Source: Chitinophaga rupis (lineage in GTDB: Bacteria; Bacteroidota; Bacteroidia; Chitinophagales; Chitinophagaceae). Taken from it: a DNA stretch of 64,000 bases. Positions 1 to 8,224 of the stretch are shown in pieces. Numbering within the stretch: position 1 is the stretch's first letter; each line of letters begins with the position of its first letter. The stretch spans positions 285,663 to 349,662 of the forward strand of contig NZ_FOBB01000002.1 of the NCBI RefSeq assembly GCF_900109685.1, read 5' to 3'. A model generated the notes under the pieces. The model saw only the letters and a list, made by a program, of their open reading frames with translations. It had not been told where the DNA came from and searched no databases. A program made the translations under genes and the position numbers.

Positions 1-440
1 CGCTATCCGCTACTCGCTATCCGCTACTCGCTATCCGCTACCGCTATCCGCTACCGCTACCGCTACCGCTATCCGTTAATCGCTATCCGTTAATCGCTAT
101 CCGCTAATCGCTATCCGCTACTCGCTATCCGCTAATCGCTATCCGCTAATCGCTATCCGCTAATCGCTATCCGCTAATCGCTATCCGCTAATCGCTATCC
201 GCTAATCGCTATCCGCTATCCGCTAATCGCTATCCGCTATCCGTTAATCGCTATCCGCTATCCGTTAATCGCTATCCGCTACCGCTATCCGCTACCGCTA
301 TCCGCTACCGCTATCCGCTACCGCTATCCGCTACCGCTATCCGCTATCCACTACCTGCTAATCACTAACTGCTAAAGGCTAAAGGCTAACCGCTAATCAC
401 TAACCGCTAACTGCTAACCGCTAAAGGCTAAAAGCTAATT
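1..440. repeat. Degenerate tandem repeat, CGCTATCCGCTAAT-like units
   Basis: The first ~440 bases consist almost entirely of 5- to 14-nt words of the type CGCTATC, CGCTAC and CGCTAAT, decaying at the right end into GCTAAAGG and GCTAACC words. The array is already running at base 1, so it continues outside the window. No spacers of constant length and no ORF are seen, so it is neither CRISPR nor coding. The TAGCG/GCTAA vocabulary recurs in the spacers near 6020-6072 and 35970-36075. From 441 to 548 I see only AT-rich leader sequence. Confidence 0.9.
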
Positions 441-548
441 ACTAGCCTTTCTTGCCCTATTAATCTTAATTATTAATCAATAATGAATTTTCAGAAAATT
501 TTGAAAATTCGGAAAGGCGGAATACCTTTGTCAGGAACTTTCGCACTT

Positions 549-907
549 ATGAACACACTTGCCTATATCATTTACCTGCTCATAACTTACCTGGTAACGG
601 TGCGCGTAGGATTCATCTTTTACCGCAATGGGCGCCTGTTCATCCTAAACCTGTTACGGCAGGATGCTGCGCTTACAGACTTTATAAACAAGATCCTACT
701 GGTGGGCTATTACTTGCTGAACCTGGCTACGCCGCGCTGATGCTCACTACCTGGGATACTATTCACACCTGGACGGAGCTGCTGAGCAGCATTACCGCCA
801 TGACCGGCAAAATACTGCTTACACTGGCGCTCATCCATTTTTGCAACATGGCCAGCATTTACTTTATCAGCAAACGGGATCAATTCATTACTCATTCTAA
901 AATATAG
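549..907 (+). pseudogene. Small integral membrane protein, frameshifted copy of the next gene
   Basis: The frame from the ATG at 549 reads a hydrophobic protein beginning MNTLAYIIYLL and runs to YYLLNLATPR, then stops at 738-740. Adding one G in the GG at about 729-730 restores a continuous frame (LLNLGYAALML, later HFCNMASIYFISKRD) down to the TAG at 905-907. The repaired protein aligns end to end with the gene at 912-1310 (shared YLLNLG motif and the same three to four hydrophobic segments), so this is a tandem paralogue broken by a one-base deletion, or a sequencing error. An in-frame ATG at 483 exists, but the alignment favours 549. Function unknown. The gene ends 4 nt before its paralogue, so they are probably co-transcribed. 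Confidence 0.75.
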
Positions 908-911
908 TTGT

Positions 912-1310
912 ATGCAAACCTCTTACAATTTCGTGGCCTATTTAATTTACCTGCCTGTGGTGATCTTATTAACCTGGTATGTAGCGCATACCCTGTTTAA
1001 AAACAGCAAAGTGTTCATGCTGGACATTTTTGGCGGCAAGGCGGAAATTGCCGGCGCCACCAACAAGCTGTTTGAAACCGGCTTTTACCTGCTGAATCTG
1101 GGTTTTGCTTTTGCGGCAATGACCATCGCGGTTGACATTGCCAGCAACCGCCGCCTGCTGGAAATACTGAGCACCAAAATAGGCGGATTTTGCATCTACC
1201 TGGGGATCATGCTGTTCTTTAACCTGCACCTGTTTTTCCGGGGCAGAAGGATCTCTAAGGAAAAAGCCCGGCTGGCCACTGTTCCCGTACCACCGCCTGC
1301 CATCAGCTGA
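912..1310 (+). CDS. Small integral membrane protein of unknown function
   Basis: This 132-residue protein has about three hydrophobic segments (roughly residues 8-27, 55-80 and 93-112) and a basic C-terminal tail (FRGRRISKEK). I do not recognise the family. It is a tandem paralogue of the frameshifted gene immediately upstream (4-nt gap), sharing the YLLNLG segment and the overall hydrophobic pattern. The pair precedes an M48 peptidase gene by about 120 nt; nothing shows a functional link. It is probably an inner-membrane protein. Confidence 0.7.
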   Translation: MQTSYNFVAYLIYLPVVILLTWYVAHTLFKNSKVFMLDIFGGKAEIAGATNKLFETGFYLLNLGFAFAAMTIAVDIASNRRLLEILSTKIGGFCIYLGIMLFFNLHLFFRGRRISKEKARLATVPVPPPAIS

Positions 1311-1431
1311 TCTTTCATCCCCATACCATACATCCACAGCACATGCCATTAAGGTATGTGCTGCTTTGGCTTATAGATTTTTTTTATTATGTTGTGTAAT
1401 ATTTACCAATGCCAACACTACAACCTGTGCC

Positions 1432-3528
1432 ATGAATTCATTGTCGTATCCATTGCCGCCGGCCCATGTTTATCCGGAAAAGTTAACGCCATCACCCGGA
1501 TTCAGAAAACAAGCCGTTAAAGTTATTATCGCTATCCTGCTTTTTTTAATCACCTATGTGCTGTTATTGGCTGTGGCCGTGGGTTTGGCCATTGCCTGCT
1601 GTTATGCCGGTATCTGGATAGTAGTACATTTACCTAAGTTGATCACTATCATTTTAGGTGGAGGGCTGATATGTGTAGGTATTTCCGTGCTGTACTTCCT
1701 GGTGAAGTTTATGTTTGCGGTTTCGAAGGATGAAAATGCCGCGCGCATTCCGGTTACAGAAGAAGAGCAGCCGCAGCTCTTTGCCTTCATACGCCGGCTT
1801 ACCACCGATACCAATACCCGTTTCCCGAAAAAAATATTCCTGTCGCCGGATGTAAATGCCTGTGTATTTTATCATTCCAGCTTCTGGAGCATGTTCCTGC
1901 CCGTACGTAAGAACCTGGAAATAGGTCTGGGGCTGGTGAACAGCATTAATATCAGTGAGTTTAAAGCGGTAATGGCACATGAGTTTGGGCACTTTAGCCA
2001 GCGCAGTATGAAGCTGGGCAGCTTTACGTATAATACTAACCGTATTATTTATAACATGCTGTATGATAACAATGGTTATACGGCTTTCCTGCAGGCCTGG
2101 GGTAACCTGCACAGCTACCTGGCCCTTTTTGCCAACATTACCATCAAGATAGCGCAGGGCATCCAATGGATCCTGCGCGGCATGTATAAGCTGATCAACA
2201 AAAGCTATCTGGCCCTGAGCCGGGAAATGGAATTTCATGCAGATACCATTGCGGCCAGTGTAGCAGGCGGTAATAACCTGGTTACGGCACTGAGCAGGGT
2301 AGAGGTGGCCGGCGGCTGCTACACCTCTGCCATTAATGCGGCCAATGAATGGCTGCGCGAGAAAAAGGTGGCCCGTAATATTTTCCGTAACCAGCTTACC
2401 GTGTTCCGTTCTATGGCCAGCCAGCACCAGCTGCCGCTGAAACAGGGCCTGCCGGACATTAGCTACCTGTTCATCCGCTCTTTTTCCAAATCCAGGATCA
2501 ATTATAAAAATCAATGGGCCAGCCACCCTACGCTGGAAGAACGTAAGGTGCACCTGGAGCAGGTGGCCATGGATGTCCCGGCCGATGATACCAGCGCCTG
2601 GGTGCTGTTCCGCGATGCAGAGGCCCTGCAGGAAAAGCTCACAGCTAACCTGTACCACGCAGTACCTATGGAAGGTGAAATAAAGCACTACGATGACCGG
2701 GAGTTTGATAGCTGGCATGCAGAACAGCAGGAAACTTACCGCCTGCCGGCTGCCTACAAGGGCTTTTATGACAGCCGTTATATTAACGTAACGGAATGGG
2801 ATCTTAACGCTAACGAATATACGCCAAAGCAAGGCGGCTTTGAAACGCTGTTCAGCGAAGAGAACGGGCAGATCCAGGCTTCCATTACCAGCAATGAGAA
2901 CGACCTGGCCATTTTAAGAGCGATTAAGGAAAAACGGCTGGATGTTACCAGCTTTGACTTTGATGGCGCCAAGTATACCCACCACGATTGTGACAGCATC
3001 ATAGCCCGGCTGGAAAAAGAGATCGAACAATTAAAAGCGCAGCAGGCGCAGCTGGATAAAGAGGCCTTCAGCTTTTTTTATACCAATGCCAATGGCCAGA
3101 AGGAGCATGTGCTGGCGCAGTACCGGCAGTTCCAGGCATTTGGCAAACGCAATGATGCCTACCTGGAAATTGTGCATAAGATCAACACTACACTACAGCC
3201 CTTTTATGACGGCAACCTTACCCTGGGGCAGGTGAATGCAGCCGTAGAACAGCTGCGCAATAATTATGAATGGGAATTTAAAAGAGCCTTGCAGGCGCTT
3301 ATTAATGAACAGGTGATCACCCCGGAAACACCCGGTGACCTATACAATAAGATATCAGCGTTTATAGATACCCGTTATACCTATTTCAAGGACAATACTT
3401 TCCAGAATGATGAGCTGAACGGGCTGTATGACCTGGCCGTGAAAGTGGCCGGGGAGCTGAGTGACATCCGTTTCCGGTATTATAAAAAGATGCTGGAAAC
3501 ACAGCTGGAATCCTACACACATCAATAA
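1432..3528 (+). CDS. M48-family zinc metallopeptidase, membrane-anchored
   Basis: This 698-residue protein has hydrophobic segments at about residues 28-55 and 65-95, followed by a peptidase domain with the zinc motif HEFGH (residues 183-187) and a downstream SREMEFHAD segment near residue 265 that matches the third-ligand ExxxD of M48 gluzincins. The long C-terminal part is charged and partly helical (an EKEIEQLKAQQAQLDKE-like stretch), larger than in HtpX-type proteases. The frame is open back to a TTG at 1366, but the ATG at 1432 avoids an odd Cys-rich leader and is preferred. M48 enzymes usually act in envelope protein quality control; the substrate here is unknown. The gene is convergent with the next one, 3 nt apart. 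Confidence 0.85.
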   Translation: MNSLSYPLPPAHVYPEKLTPSPGFRKQAVKVIIAILLFLITYVLLLAVAVGLAIACCYAGIWIVVHLPKLITIILGGGLICVGISVLYFLVKFMFAVSKDENAARIPVTEEEQPQLFAFIRRLTTDTNTRFPKKIFLSPDVNACVFYHSSFWSMFLPVRKNLEIGLGLVNSINISEFKAVMAHEFGHFSQRSMKLGSFTYNTNRIIYNMLYDNNGYTAFLQAWGNLHSYLALFANITIKIAQGIQWILRGMYKLINKSYLALSREMEFHADTIAASVAGGNNLVTALSRVEVAGGCYTSAINAANEWLREKKVARNIFRNQLTVFRSMASQHQLPLKQGLPDISYLFIRSFSKSRINYKNQWASHPTLEERKVHLEQVAMDVPADDTSAWVLFRDAEALQEKLTANLYHAVPMEGEIKHYDDREFDSWHAEQQETYRLPAAYKGFYDSRYINVTEWDLNANEYTPKQGGFETLFSEENGQIQASITSNENDLAILRAIKEKRLDVTSFDFDGAKYTHHDCDSIIARLEKEIEQLKAQQAQLDKEAFSFFYTNANGQKEHVLAQYRQFQAFGKRNDAYLEIVHKINTTLQPFYDGNLTLGQVNAAVEQLRNNYEWEFKRALQALINEQVITPETPGDLYNKISAFIDTRYTYFKDNTFQNDELNGLYDLAVKVAGELSDIRFRYYKKMLETQLESYTHQ

Positions 3529-3531
3529 GGA

Positions 3532-5031
3532 TCACAGTCCCCATTGCTCCATAATAGTATTGGTAAATACCTTTTTTGCATCTGGCTTTAACAACTGGTT
3601 CCTGGCGTTTACCCAGGCATCCAGCCGCTCACCGTACATTTTTTTCATACGCTTAGGCGTAAGCTCATTCACCTTGCCCCAGTGAAAGGTGAAAGGTATA
3701 TGCTGCTTTTCCAGCTCTTTCCATACTGCTTTGTAAAAAGAGTAGGTGGTTTTGGAAAAGGCTGCATCCAGCTCCACTACACAGGTGTAAGGAAATCGCG
3801 TAAAAGCCAGCAAAGCGCCGGACTGCTTTATGAACCGGAAAGCAAAAAGTCCTGCAAAGGGGCCCTTGGAATTATTGAGGGCCAGTAACAGGTCTATAAC
3901 CGTATTCACATGCTCAAGCGGTATACCAACGGCAGCGCTCAGCAATTTGCCATGCAGGTCGGTATTGGAGAATATTTCCCCTAAACAGCCCAGCTGGTTT
4001 TTGTAGGGTGTTAGTGCGCCAGCCAGTAAATTATTTACCAGCAGAGGCACGGTGCTGGGTATGGCATTTGTAAGCTTGCCTATAAAACAGGGTGCATCAT
4101 CGCCCGGGCCAATGCCCTGTGTATTGCTTACCGGTGGGGTATAACCAGTGCGGTAGGGCCTTTTATACATGCTGGTAACATAAGCGCCTTTTTGTAAGTT
4201 ATATGGGTTAATGATCACCTGGAAATGGTAAGGGCGTTCATTCCCGCCCGGCAGCGTAGCTTTGGAAAAATCCAGTGTTTGCATCCAGCTGCGTAAAGCG
4301 GCATCAAAAGGCCTGCATTCAAGATGGGCTTCCAGCAGGAAGAGCGGTTCTGTTTCTATCATTACCCCGTGAATAATGCCAAAGCTGCCAAAGCTCACCA
4401 GCGCAGCATTAAACAGCTCATCATCCCGTACCAGCTCGGCATCCAGTAAAGCAATAAAGCTATCTGATACCACGGGATTGGTGCTGCGCTCCAGCCATAT
4501 GTGCCGGTCCGGCGCCAGTATGAGGTGCATGCCCGTTACTACATCCTGCACTGCGCCTACATCAAAGGCCGATCCATGTGCGCCCGTGGATATAGCGCCT
4601 ACAATGGTTTGCCCGTTGCTGGCGCCGGATGTTTTCAGGGAAAGCCCACGCTCTTTCAGATACGCAGACAGCTCCCATATGGCGGTGCCGCACTGCGCCA
4701 GGAAAAGCTTTGACGGATCGCCTTTATACGCCGCCGTAACACTGGCCGGTGAAATTTCAAACACCGTGTTCAGCGCCTTTGTATCCAGTATAATACCATT
4801 GGTAGCGGCAATGGGAGTAAATGACCAGCCTGCGCCTAAGCCGCGTAAAGCGCTGCCATTGTTAATGGCTTCCTGTATCAGCTGCTGAAAGCCTTTGGTG
4901 GCCGCATTATACGTATCCAGCGCTGTGCCGCTGCCATTGCCCAGTTCATACAGGTTCTGGATGGTATAGGCAAAGGTTTCATGCCGGTTCTCCCACTGGG
5001 TATTGTTGGTTTTAAAAATTTTCATGCTCAT
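3532..5031 (-). CDS. FAD-linked oxidoreductase, aldonolactone oxidase-like
   Basis: This 499-residue protein of the vanillyl-alcohol-oxidase fold has an N-terminal FAD-binding half with the ATNGIILDT and GAISTGAHGS segments (to about residue 150). The C-terminal half ends in an FHWGK motif near residue 450, typical of D-arabinono-lactone/L-gulonolactone oxidases. At the position where covalently flavinylated members have GHS, this protein reads GAGWS, so the FAD is probably not histidyl-linked. There is no signal peptide, so it is presumably cytosolic. The natural substrate cannot be read from sequence. Its start overlaps the stop of the upstream lipoprotein gene by 4 nt (ATGA), implying translational coupling. 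Confidence 0.8.
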   Translation of the reverse strand: MSMKIFKTNNTQWENRHETFAYTIQNLYELGNGSGTALDTYNAATKGFQQLIQEAINNGSALRGLGAGWSFTPIAATNGIILDTKALNTVFEISPASVTAAYKGDPSKLFLAQCGTAIWELSAYLKERGLSLKTSGASNGQTIVGAISTGAHGSAFDVGAVQDVVTGMHLILAPDRHIWLERSTNPVVSDSFIALLDAELVRDDELFNAALVSFGSFGIIHGVMIETEPLFLLEAHLECRPFDAALRSWMQTLDFSKATLPGGNERPYHFQVIINPYNLQKGAYVTSMYKRPYRTGYTPPVSNTQGIGPGDDAPCFIGKLTNAIPSTVPLLVNNLLAGALTPYKNQLGCLGEIFSNTDLHGKLLSAAVGIPLEHVNTVIDLLLALNNSKGPFAGLFAFRFIKQSGALLAFTRFPYTCVVELDAAFSKTTYSFYKAVWKELEKQHIPFTFHWGKVNELTPKRMKKMYGERLDAWVNARNQLLKPDAKKVFTNTIMEQWGL

Positions 5032-5354
5032 AACCGGCCGTTTTTAGGACAAGGTTTACCACAGCGGTATTCCATTTTTACCGGGCAATAAATGCCCAGG
5101 GAAACTACCGTAACAAGCGCATAACCCAGGTTGGTCTTAACCCGCACCTCCGACATGCCATAGATATTCAGGCTATCACAATTAGGGGTGCTAAGCTGTT
5201 TGGGCTTTTGTACCAGGCCCCAGAACCAGCTATGCGCGGTTAGCCTGGTGATCTCCGAACCTTCCTGGTTTTTGGTAGCAATACGGTAGGAATAACAGCT
5301 GCTGAACGACATGACAGAAATGGCCAGTAACAGGGTTAGTAGCAAATTTTTCAT
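5028..5354 (-). CDS. Bor-like small lipoprotein
   Basis: This 108-residue protein starts at the ATG whose complement ends at 5354; an upstream in-frame codon at 5390 would put 12 residues before a clear lipoprotein signal. The signal MKNLLLTLLLAISVMSFSSC ends in a lipobox-like SFSSC. The mature part keeps a Bor-like pattern: an N-terminal conserved Cys, the NLGYALVTVVSLGIYCP segment and a C-terminal YRCG. Bor proteins are outer-membrane lipoproteins (serum resistance in phage lambda lysogens); in Bacteroidota their role is unknown. It is co-transcribed with the FAD oxidoreductase (4-nt overlap). Confidence 0.65.
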   Translation of the reverse strand: MKNLLLTLLLAISVMSFSSCYSYRIATKNQEGSEITRLTAHSWFWGLVQKPKQLSTPNCDSLNIYGMSEVRVKTNLGYALVTVVSLGIYCPVKMEYRCGKPCPKNGRL

Positions 5355-5548
5355 TAGGGAATTTTTGGGGTCAAATAATATACGTGGCAAGTTAGAGCAT
5401 ATTGCTGTGCCGGCCAGCCACCATTGCGTAATTGGCTGCTGCTGATTAACAAGTGGTGGAAAGCAACCGTTAAATGGAACAGGGGACCGTGATATTTATC
5501 AATGCTTTTTTTTATCCTGGATCAATGTTTTAAAGTGCTTACCCGTTG

Positions 5549-5556
5549 CAACTTTG
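5549..5556 (+). promoter_or_regulatory. Probable -7 element of the doxX promoter
   Basis: CAACTTTG matches the Bacteroidota -7 consensus TAnnTTTG at seven of eight positions and lies 27 nt before the DoxX start codon. A T-rich stretch (GTTTTA at about 5527-5532) lies about 17-19 nt upstream but is not a good TTTG. Confidence 0.4.
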
Positions 5557-5582
5557 CACTATAAAAATTAAAGCACAAAGTT

Positions 5583-6029
5583 ATGTTCCAACAGATCTTT
5601 AGTACAGATAACAACTGGCCCGGCCTTATTTTACGCCTTACATTAGGACTGGTTATTTTTCCGCATGCTGCACAAAAATTATTCGGATGGTTTAATGGCC
5701 CGGGATTATCCGGCGAAATGCATTACCTCACGCAAACCACTGGCCTGTCAACCTTTACAGCTGTAATGGTAATACTGGTAGAATGCGGTGGCACACTACT
5801 GCTGCTAAGTGGTCTGGCCACCCGTGTTGCTGCCGTAGGCATCATGGGTTTATTCATTGGGATGATTGTAGTGGTGCATTATAAAAGCGGTTTTTTCATG
5901 AACTGGTTTGCACAGGCGCCGGCAGGGCAGGAGGGGTTTGAATATCACCTGCTGGTGATAGGGATGTGCGTGGCTTTGCTCCTTACCGGTGGCGGCCGGT
6001 TTTCTGTAGACAGGATATTTAGCCTTTAG
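5583..6029 (+). CDS. DoxX family membrane protein
   Basis: This 148-residue protein has four hydrophobic segments and opens with the DoxX-type segment RLTLGLVIFPHAAQKLFGWFNG. DoxX proteins are small inner-membrane proteins, variously linked to quinol oxidase subunits, redox homeostasis or detoxification; the precise role is not fixed by sequence. It is monocistronic here, with its own likely promoter and repeat-rich DNA after the stop codon. Confidence 0.85.
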   Translation: MFQQIFSTDNNWPGLILRLTLGLVIFPHAAQKLFGWFNGPGLSGEMHYLTQTTGLSTFTAVMVILVECGGTLLLLSGLATRVAAVGIMGLFIGMIVVVHYKSGFFMNWFAQAPAGQEGFEYHLLVIGMCVALLLTGGGRFSVDRIFSL

Positions 6030-6072
6030 CTTTTAGCGTTCTGCGTTTAGCATTCAGCGTTTGGCTTTAAAA
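6019..6072. repeat. TTTAGC/GCGTTTAGC word repeat
   Basis: The spacer after doxX is made of overlapping TTTAGC, TTTTAGCG and GCGTTTAGCATTCAGC words. The 16-mer GCGTTTAGCATTCAGC at 6043-6058 recurs exactly at 36052-36067, so this is a dispersed intergenic repeat rather than random AT-rich DNA. Confidence 0.7.
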
Positions 6073-6095
6073 GTCTTTTTTAAATTGAGTTCGTT

Positions 6096-6878
6096 ATGAT
6101 ACAAAAAGACTTTGCTAACCGCGTAGTAAACATGCTGAAAGATGATGACCGCGTAATTGGCCTGGCAGCAGCCGGTTCCTGGATCACGAATGAAATAGAT
6201 GCCTTCTCTGACCTGGACCTGGTGCTGGTTACCCGCGATGCTGTTGCCGGTAACAAAACACAAATGCTGGCCTATGCGCAGCAATTTGGCAAGCTGCTGA
6301 ATGCCTTTACCGGCGAGCATGTGGGCGAGCCCCGTTTGCTCATTTGTTTGTACGATGATCCGCTGCTGCATGTGGATATTAAATTCCTGACCTTAGCGGA
6401 GTTCCATCATCGCGTGGAAAACCCCGTGGTGCTGCTGGAAAAGGATCAGCAGCTAACAAACATCATCAGCAATACCACGGCTGCCTGGCCTTACCCGGAC
6501 TACCAGTGGCTGGAAGACCGCTTCTGGACCTGGGTACATTACGGAGCCACCAAATTGGGGCGGGGAGAGTATTTTGAAGCCATGGATATGCTGTCCTTTT
6601 TACGGGCGCGGGTACTGGCACCGCTGTTACAGGTCCGGAACGGGTTGCAGCCACGGGGTATGCGGCGGCTGGAAACCAATTTACCGCCCGCAGACCTGGA
6701 CAGATTAATGGCCACTGTACCACAATACAAACCTTTATCCTTACTGGATGCTTTGCGCCAGAGTATAGACCTGTACAGGGCTTTGCGGGAGGAGCTGTTT
6801 CCCGCCGGCATTATTTTACAAAGCGCGGCAGAAAAAAGAAGTATGGAATACCTGGAGGAGGTTGTCGCTCACTTATAA
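6096..6878 (+). CDS. Nucleotidyltransferase-fold protein
   Basis: This 260-residue protein carries the minimal nucleotidyltransferase motif: GSW (residues 27-29), then SDLDLVLVTRD about ten residues later, with the paired acidic residues of DLDL, and a third acidic position likely at HVDIKF. This resembles aminoglycoside adenylyltransferase-like (ANT) and other small-substrate nucleotidyltransferases. No resistance phenotype can be inferred. The C-terminal half is helical with no recognised domain. Its last codons overlap the convergent DUF1801 gene by 6 nt. Confidence 0.7.
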   Translation: MIQKDFANRVVNMLKDDDRVIGLAAAGSWITNEIDAFSDLDLVLVTRDAVAGNKTQMLAYAQQFGKLLNAFTGEHVGEPRLLICLYDDPLLHVDIKFLTLAEFHHRVENPVVLLEKDQQLTNIISNTTAAWPYPDYQWLEDRFWTWVHYGATKLGRGEYFEAMDMLSFLRARVLAPLLQVRNGLQPRGMRRLETNLPPADLDRLMATVPQYKPLSLLDALRQSIDLYRALREELFPAGIILQSAAEKRSMEYLEEVVAHL

Positions 6879-7298
6879 TGAACCGGGGTATTTTTCTTTC
6901 ATGGCATTGCTGGCCTGTGTAACCATTGTTTTCAGCACAGTGGTATCTACATCCTCCAGCTTTTTGATATACAGGCAGCCTTTGCCTGTTTTGTGTTTGC
7001 CCAGCTTTTCCAGCAGGGGAGAGTGATCAAAGCAGCCCAGCATCAGGTAAAAAGTAAAAGCCTCTTTACGGGGTGAGAAGCCGGTTAAAGGCGCATCGCC
7101 CTCATGCCCGCTGTCGTATTTGTAATGGTAGCTGCCAAAGCCCACAATGGCGGGGCCCCACATTTTGGGTGCATAGCCGGTGGCCTGCTGCATCAGCTCC
7201 AGGATGGCATAGCTGTCTGTACGTTTTTTTTCATCTGTTATCGTATCCAGGAAGGCAGTAACACTGCTATTGGTGGGCTGGGTTTTCTGTTTCGCCAT
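6873..7298 (-). CDS. DUF1801 (YdhG-like) protein
   Basis: This 141-residue protein shows the DUF1801 pattern: a short helical N-terminus (SVTAFLDTI), APKMWGPAIVGFGSYHYKY, then GFSPRKEAFTFYL and a C-terminal CLYIKKLEDVD segment. The family has an all-small alpha/beta fold of unknown function; some members are annotated as iron-chaperone-like without strong evidence. It is cytosolic, with no signal sequence. It is convergent with the nucleotidyltransferase gene and has its own upstream -7 element. Confidence 0.85.
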   Translation of the reverse strand: MAKQKTQPTNSSVTAFLDTITDEKKRTDSYAILELMQQATGYAPKMWGPAIVGFGSYHYKYDSGHEGDAPLTGFSPRKEAFTFYLMLGCFDHSPLLEKLGKHKTGKGCLYIKKLEDVDTTVLKTMVTQASNAMKEKYPGSL

Positions 7299-7317
7299 AT
7301 AAGGGGGGTATTTAGTT

Positions 7318-7325
7318 CAAATATA
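7318..7325 (-). promoter_or_regulatory. Probable -7 element for the DUF1801 gene
   Basis: On the minus strand the bases read TATATTTG, a full match to TAnnTTTG, about 20 nt upstream of the start codon. No clear TTTG is found at the usual 19-21 nt further upstream. The rest of 7326-7567 is AT-rich, with a short GCCCTATGGGC palindrome and two near-consensus plus-strand -7 elements (AATATTTG, TGTATTTG) that could serve the PAP2 gene. Confidence 0.4.
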
Positions 7326-7567
7326 ATAAGTTTTTATAAGGAGTATTTGCACTGATAAGGAAATGATTTTCAGGCTAAGATGCCCTATGGGCGGCCCCTG
7401 CCATATTCATGTGATTTGGTGATTTCAAAATATTTGGTATATTTAGTGAGATGCATAATGTTGTGGACTATGATCCTGTATTTGTAGACCAAAACCTACA
7501 GATTTTATCCAGAATCCCATACTAGATTGCAATGTAATTCGTTATCAGTACTCATAAAAAGTATTCC

Positions 7568-8206
7568 GTGGAAAGAATTGTACGTGTCCTACTGCTGTCG
7601 CTGCTAGTATTTGCCTACCGGCCTGAGGTGAAAGCGCAAGGCCTTGATTACAAGTTACTCAGAACTATTAATTACAACCGCGACGATGAATTTGACGGTT
7701 TTATGACGGGTGTCAGCAACAGCATGTACACCGTATCAGCCGCTTTACCCATCGGACAGCTGGTGGTAGGGTATGCCACCGGCAATAAAACCACCATTCA
7801 AAATGGCTGGACTACTGTAGGTGCGCTGGCAATAAGTTTTGGCGCCAGTACCGCTATGAAAAATGCATTCCGCCGTAACCGGCCTTTTATGAATCACCCT
7901 GAGCTGTTAACAGCCCAAACAGATAATAGTCCTTCTTTCCCCTCTGGTCATACATCTACTGCGTTTGCCTGTGCGGCGGCGCTTAGCCTTGAATATCCCA
8001 AATGGTATGTAATAGCACCTTCATTTGCCTGGGCAGGCGCTGTTGGGTATTCCCGCATGTACCTGGGCCGGCATTATCCCAGTGATGTGCTGGTAGGCGC
8101 GGTGATAGGCACCGGGTCTGCATACCTGAGCTATAAGCTGAATAAGTGGATAGACGGGAAACACAAGAGAACATCGTCGTCCCTGACGCCGGTACCGCTA
8201 TTCTAG
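7568..8206 (+). CDS. PAP2-type acid phosphatase, exported
   Basis: This 212-residue protein starts at a GTG, followed by a cleavable signal (RVLLLSLLVFA...VKAQ). It has the three phosphatidic acid phosphatase motifs: the FRRNRP stretch (a KxxxxxxRP equivalent), PSFPSGHTS, and SRMYLGRHYPSDV, containing the catalytic His and the supporting Arg and Asp. The family dephosphorylates lipid phosphates such as undecaprenyl pyrophosphate or phosphatidic acid, at the periplasmic face. It is convergent with the SGNH hydrolase gene, 18 nt apart. Confidence 0.85.
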   Translation: MERIVRVLLLSLLVFAYRPEVKAQGLDYKLLRTINYNRDDEFDGFMTGVSNSMYTVSAALPIGQLVVGYATGNKTTIQNGWTTVGALAISFGASTAMKNAFRRNRPFMNHPELLTAQTDNSPSFPSGHTSTAFACAAALSLEYPKWYVIAPSFAWAGAVGYSRMYLGRHYPSDVLVGAVIGTGSAYLSYKLNKWIDGKHKRTSSSLTPVPLF

Positions 8207-8224
8207 CAGTGTGCCATTCCCAAT

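Noticed and set aside
1..440. CRISPR array
   Set aside because: Unit length varies between 5 and 14 nt, there are no unique spacers of constant size and no cas genes.
1654..2832. Long open frame (392 codons) antisense to the M48 peptidase gene
   Set aside because: It is a shadow of the peptidase frame: no domain pattern, odd composition and no promoter, while the plus-strand gene has clear motifs.
6096..6878. Aminoglycoside resistance gene
   Set aside because: Only the generic nucleotidyltransferase core is visible; no drug-specific motif supports a resistance claim.
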